A stretch of DNA of 5,433 bases from Hyphomicrobiales bacterium (GTDB lineage: Bacteria; Pseudomonadota; Alphaproteobacteria; Parvibaculales; Parvibaculaceae), in contig JAATFR010000012.1 in NCBI GenBank assembly GCA_015655095.1, positions 1 to 5,433 on the forward strand. The letters are read 5' to 3'. Both the position numbers and the translations under genes were made by a program. Positions 5,120 through 5,433 of this stretch are shown here, piece by piece. The stretch's first letter is position 1; each line of letters starts with the position of its first letter. The notes beneath the pieces are model-generated. The model saw only the letters and a list, made by a program, of their open reading frames with translations. It had not been told where the DNA came from and searched no databases.

Positions 5120-5433
5120 TCAGTCCTCGAACGGATCTTTCATCAGGATCGTATCATCACGTTCCGGCGAGGTTGAAAGCAGCGTCACCGGGCACTCGAT
5201 AAGTTCTTCGATATAGCGCACATATTTGATCGCCTGGGCAGGCAGATCAGCCCATGAGCGCGCGCCAAAAGTGGTCTCATCCCACCCTTCCAGCGTTTCG
5301 TAAACGGGCTCAACGCGGGCCTGCAAGGCAGCGGAGGCGGGCAGATAATCAATGGTTTCACCATCGAGCTTATAGGCAACGCACACCTTGATCTCCCCTA
5401 AACCATCGAGAATATCGAGCTTGGTCAGCGCCA
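5120..5433 (-). CDS. purA: Adenylosuccinate synthetase, C-terminal 103 residues (5' end outside window)
   Basis: PurA joins IMP and aspartate using GTP to make adenylosuccinate, the first committed step from IMP to AMP, in the cytoplasm. The minus-strand frame is open from the window edge (first full codons A-L-T-K-L-D-I-L-D-G) to TGA at 5120-5122. The visible part is the family's C-terminal domain: ALTKLDILDG, then CVAYKLDG, VEPVYETLEGW, the segment ADLPAQAIKYVRYIEEL, and the end CPVTLLSTSPERDDTI followed by DPFED. These line up with the E. coli ending as I recall it (EPVYETMPGW, STGPDR, DPFDA). A GTG at 5384-5386 is Val within the domain and not the start. No truncation or frameshift is visible in this part. 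The full protein should be about 430 aa, so roughly three quarters lies beyond the window. Confidence 0.95.
   Translation of the reverse strand, partial: ALTKLDILDGLGEIKVCVAYKLDGETIDYLPASAALQARVEPVYETLEGWDETTFGARSWADLPAQAIKYVRYIEELIECPVTLLSTSPERDDTILMKDPFED

Overview
The window (about 60% G+C by eye) looks like chromosomal DNA of an alphaproteobacterium. I infer order Hyphomicrobiales, most likely the Brucella/Ochrobactrum group, from codon use, the style of the PurA C-terminus and the gene content. This is recognition from memory, not a search result.

Left part, + strand: the last 37 codons of an upstream gene (probably a D-2-hydroxyacid dehydrogenase) end at 116. A promoter-like site follows at 145-173. 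Next come two acyl-CoA dehydrogenase genes (209-1405 and 1458-2597) that read as the large and small subunits of one heteromeric enzyme of the PimC/PimD or mycobacterial FadE-pair type. The first keeps the catalytic glutamate and the flavin/substrate loops but has lost the trans-acting FAD-binding Arg motif. The second keeps that Arg motif and the GGxG loop but has lost the catalytic glutamate and the flavin-contacting loops. Together they can build one complete active site.

Middle part, + strand: after 94 bases come a secreted DUF1007 protein (about 2692-3372) and a NicO-family metal permease (3369-4409), joined by a 4-base ATGA overlap. The permease has a cytoplasmic-type loop with 11 histidines. 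The same pairing is known in Haemophilus as ZevAB (zinc), while NicO/RcnA relatives move Ni/Co, so this is a two-gene transition-metal transport unit of uncertain metal and direction. The DUF1007 gene has no ATG, GTG or TTG that leaves a normal signal peptide. A Shine-Dalgarno followed by ATT sits exactly where a normal signal peptide would begin.

Right part: a small soluble protein of unknown function (79 aa, 4493-4732, +) faces two minus-strand genes. These are a 61-aa two-helix membrane protein (4832-5017) and the C-terminal 103 residues of adenylosuccinate synthetase PurA (5120-5433, cut by the window edge). An imperfect stem-loop lies in the 102-base gap after purA.

No RNA genes, insertion sequences, CRISPR arrays or phage genes were seen. 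I see no clear undescribed system. The points most worth checking are the divided active site of the dehydrogenase pair and the unusual start of the DUF1007 metal-transport gene.
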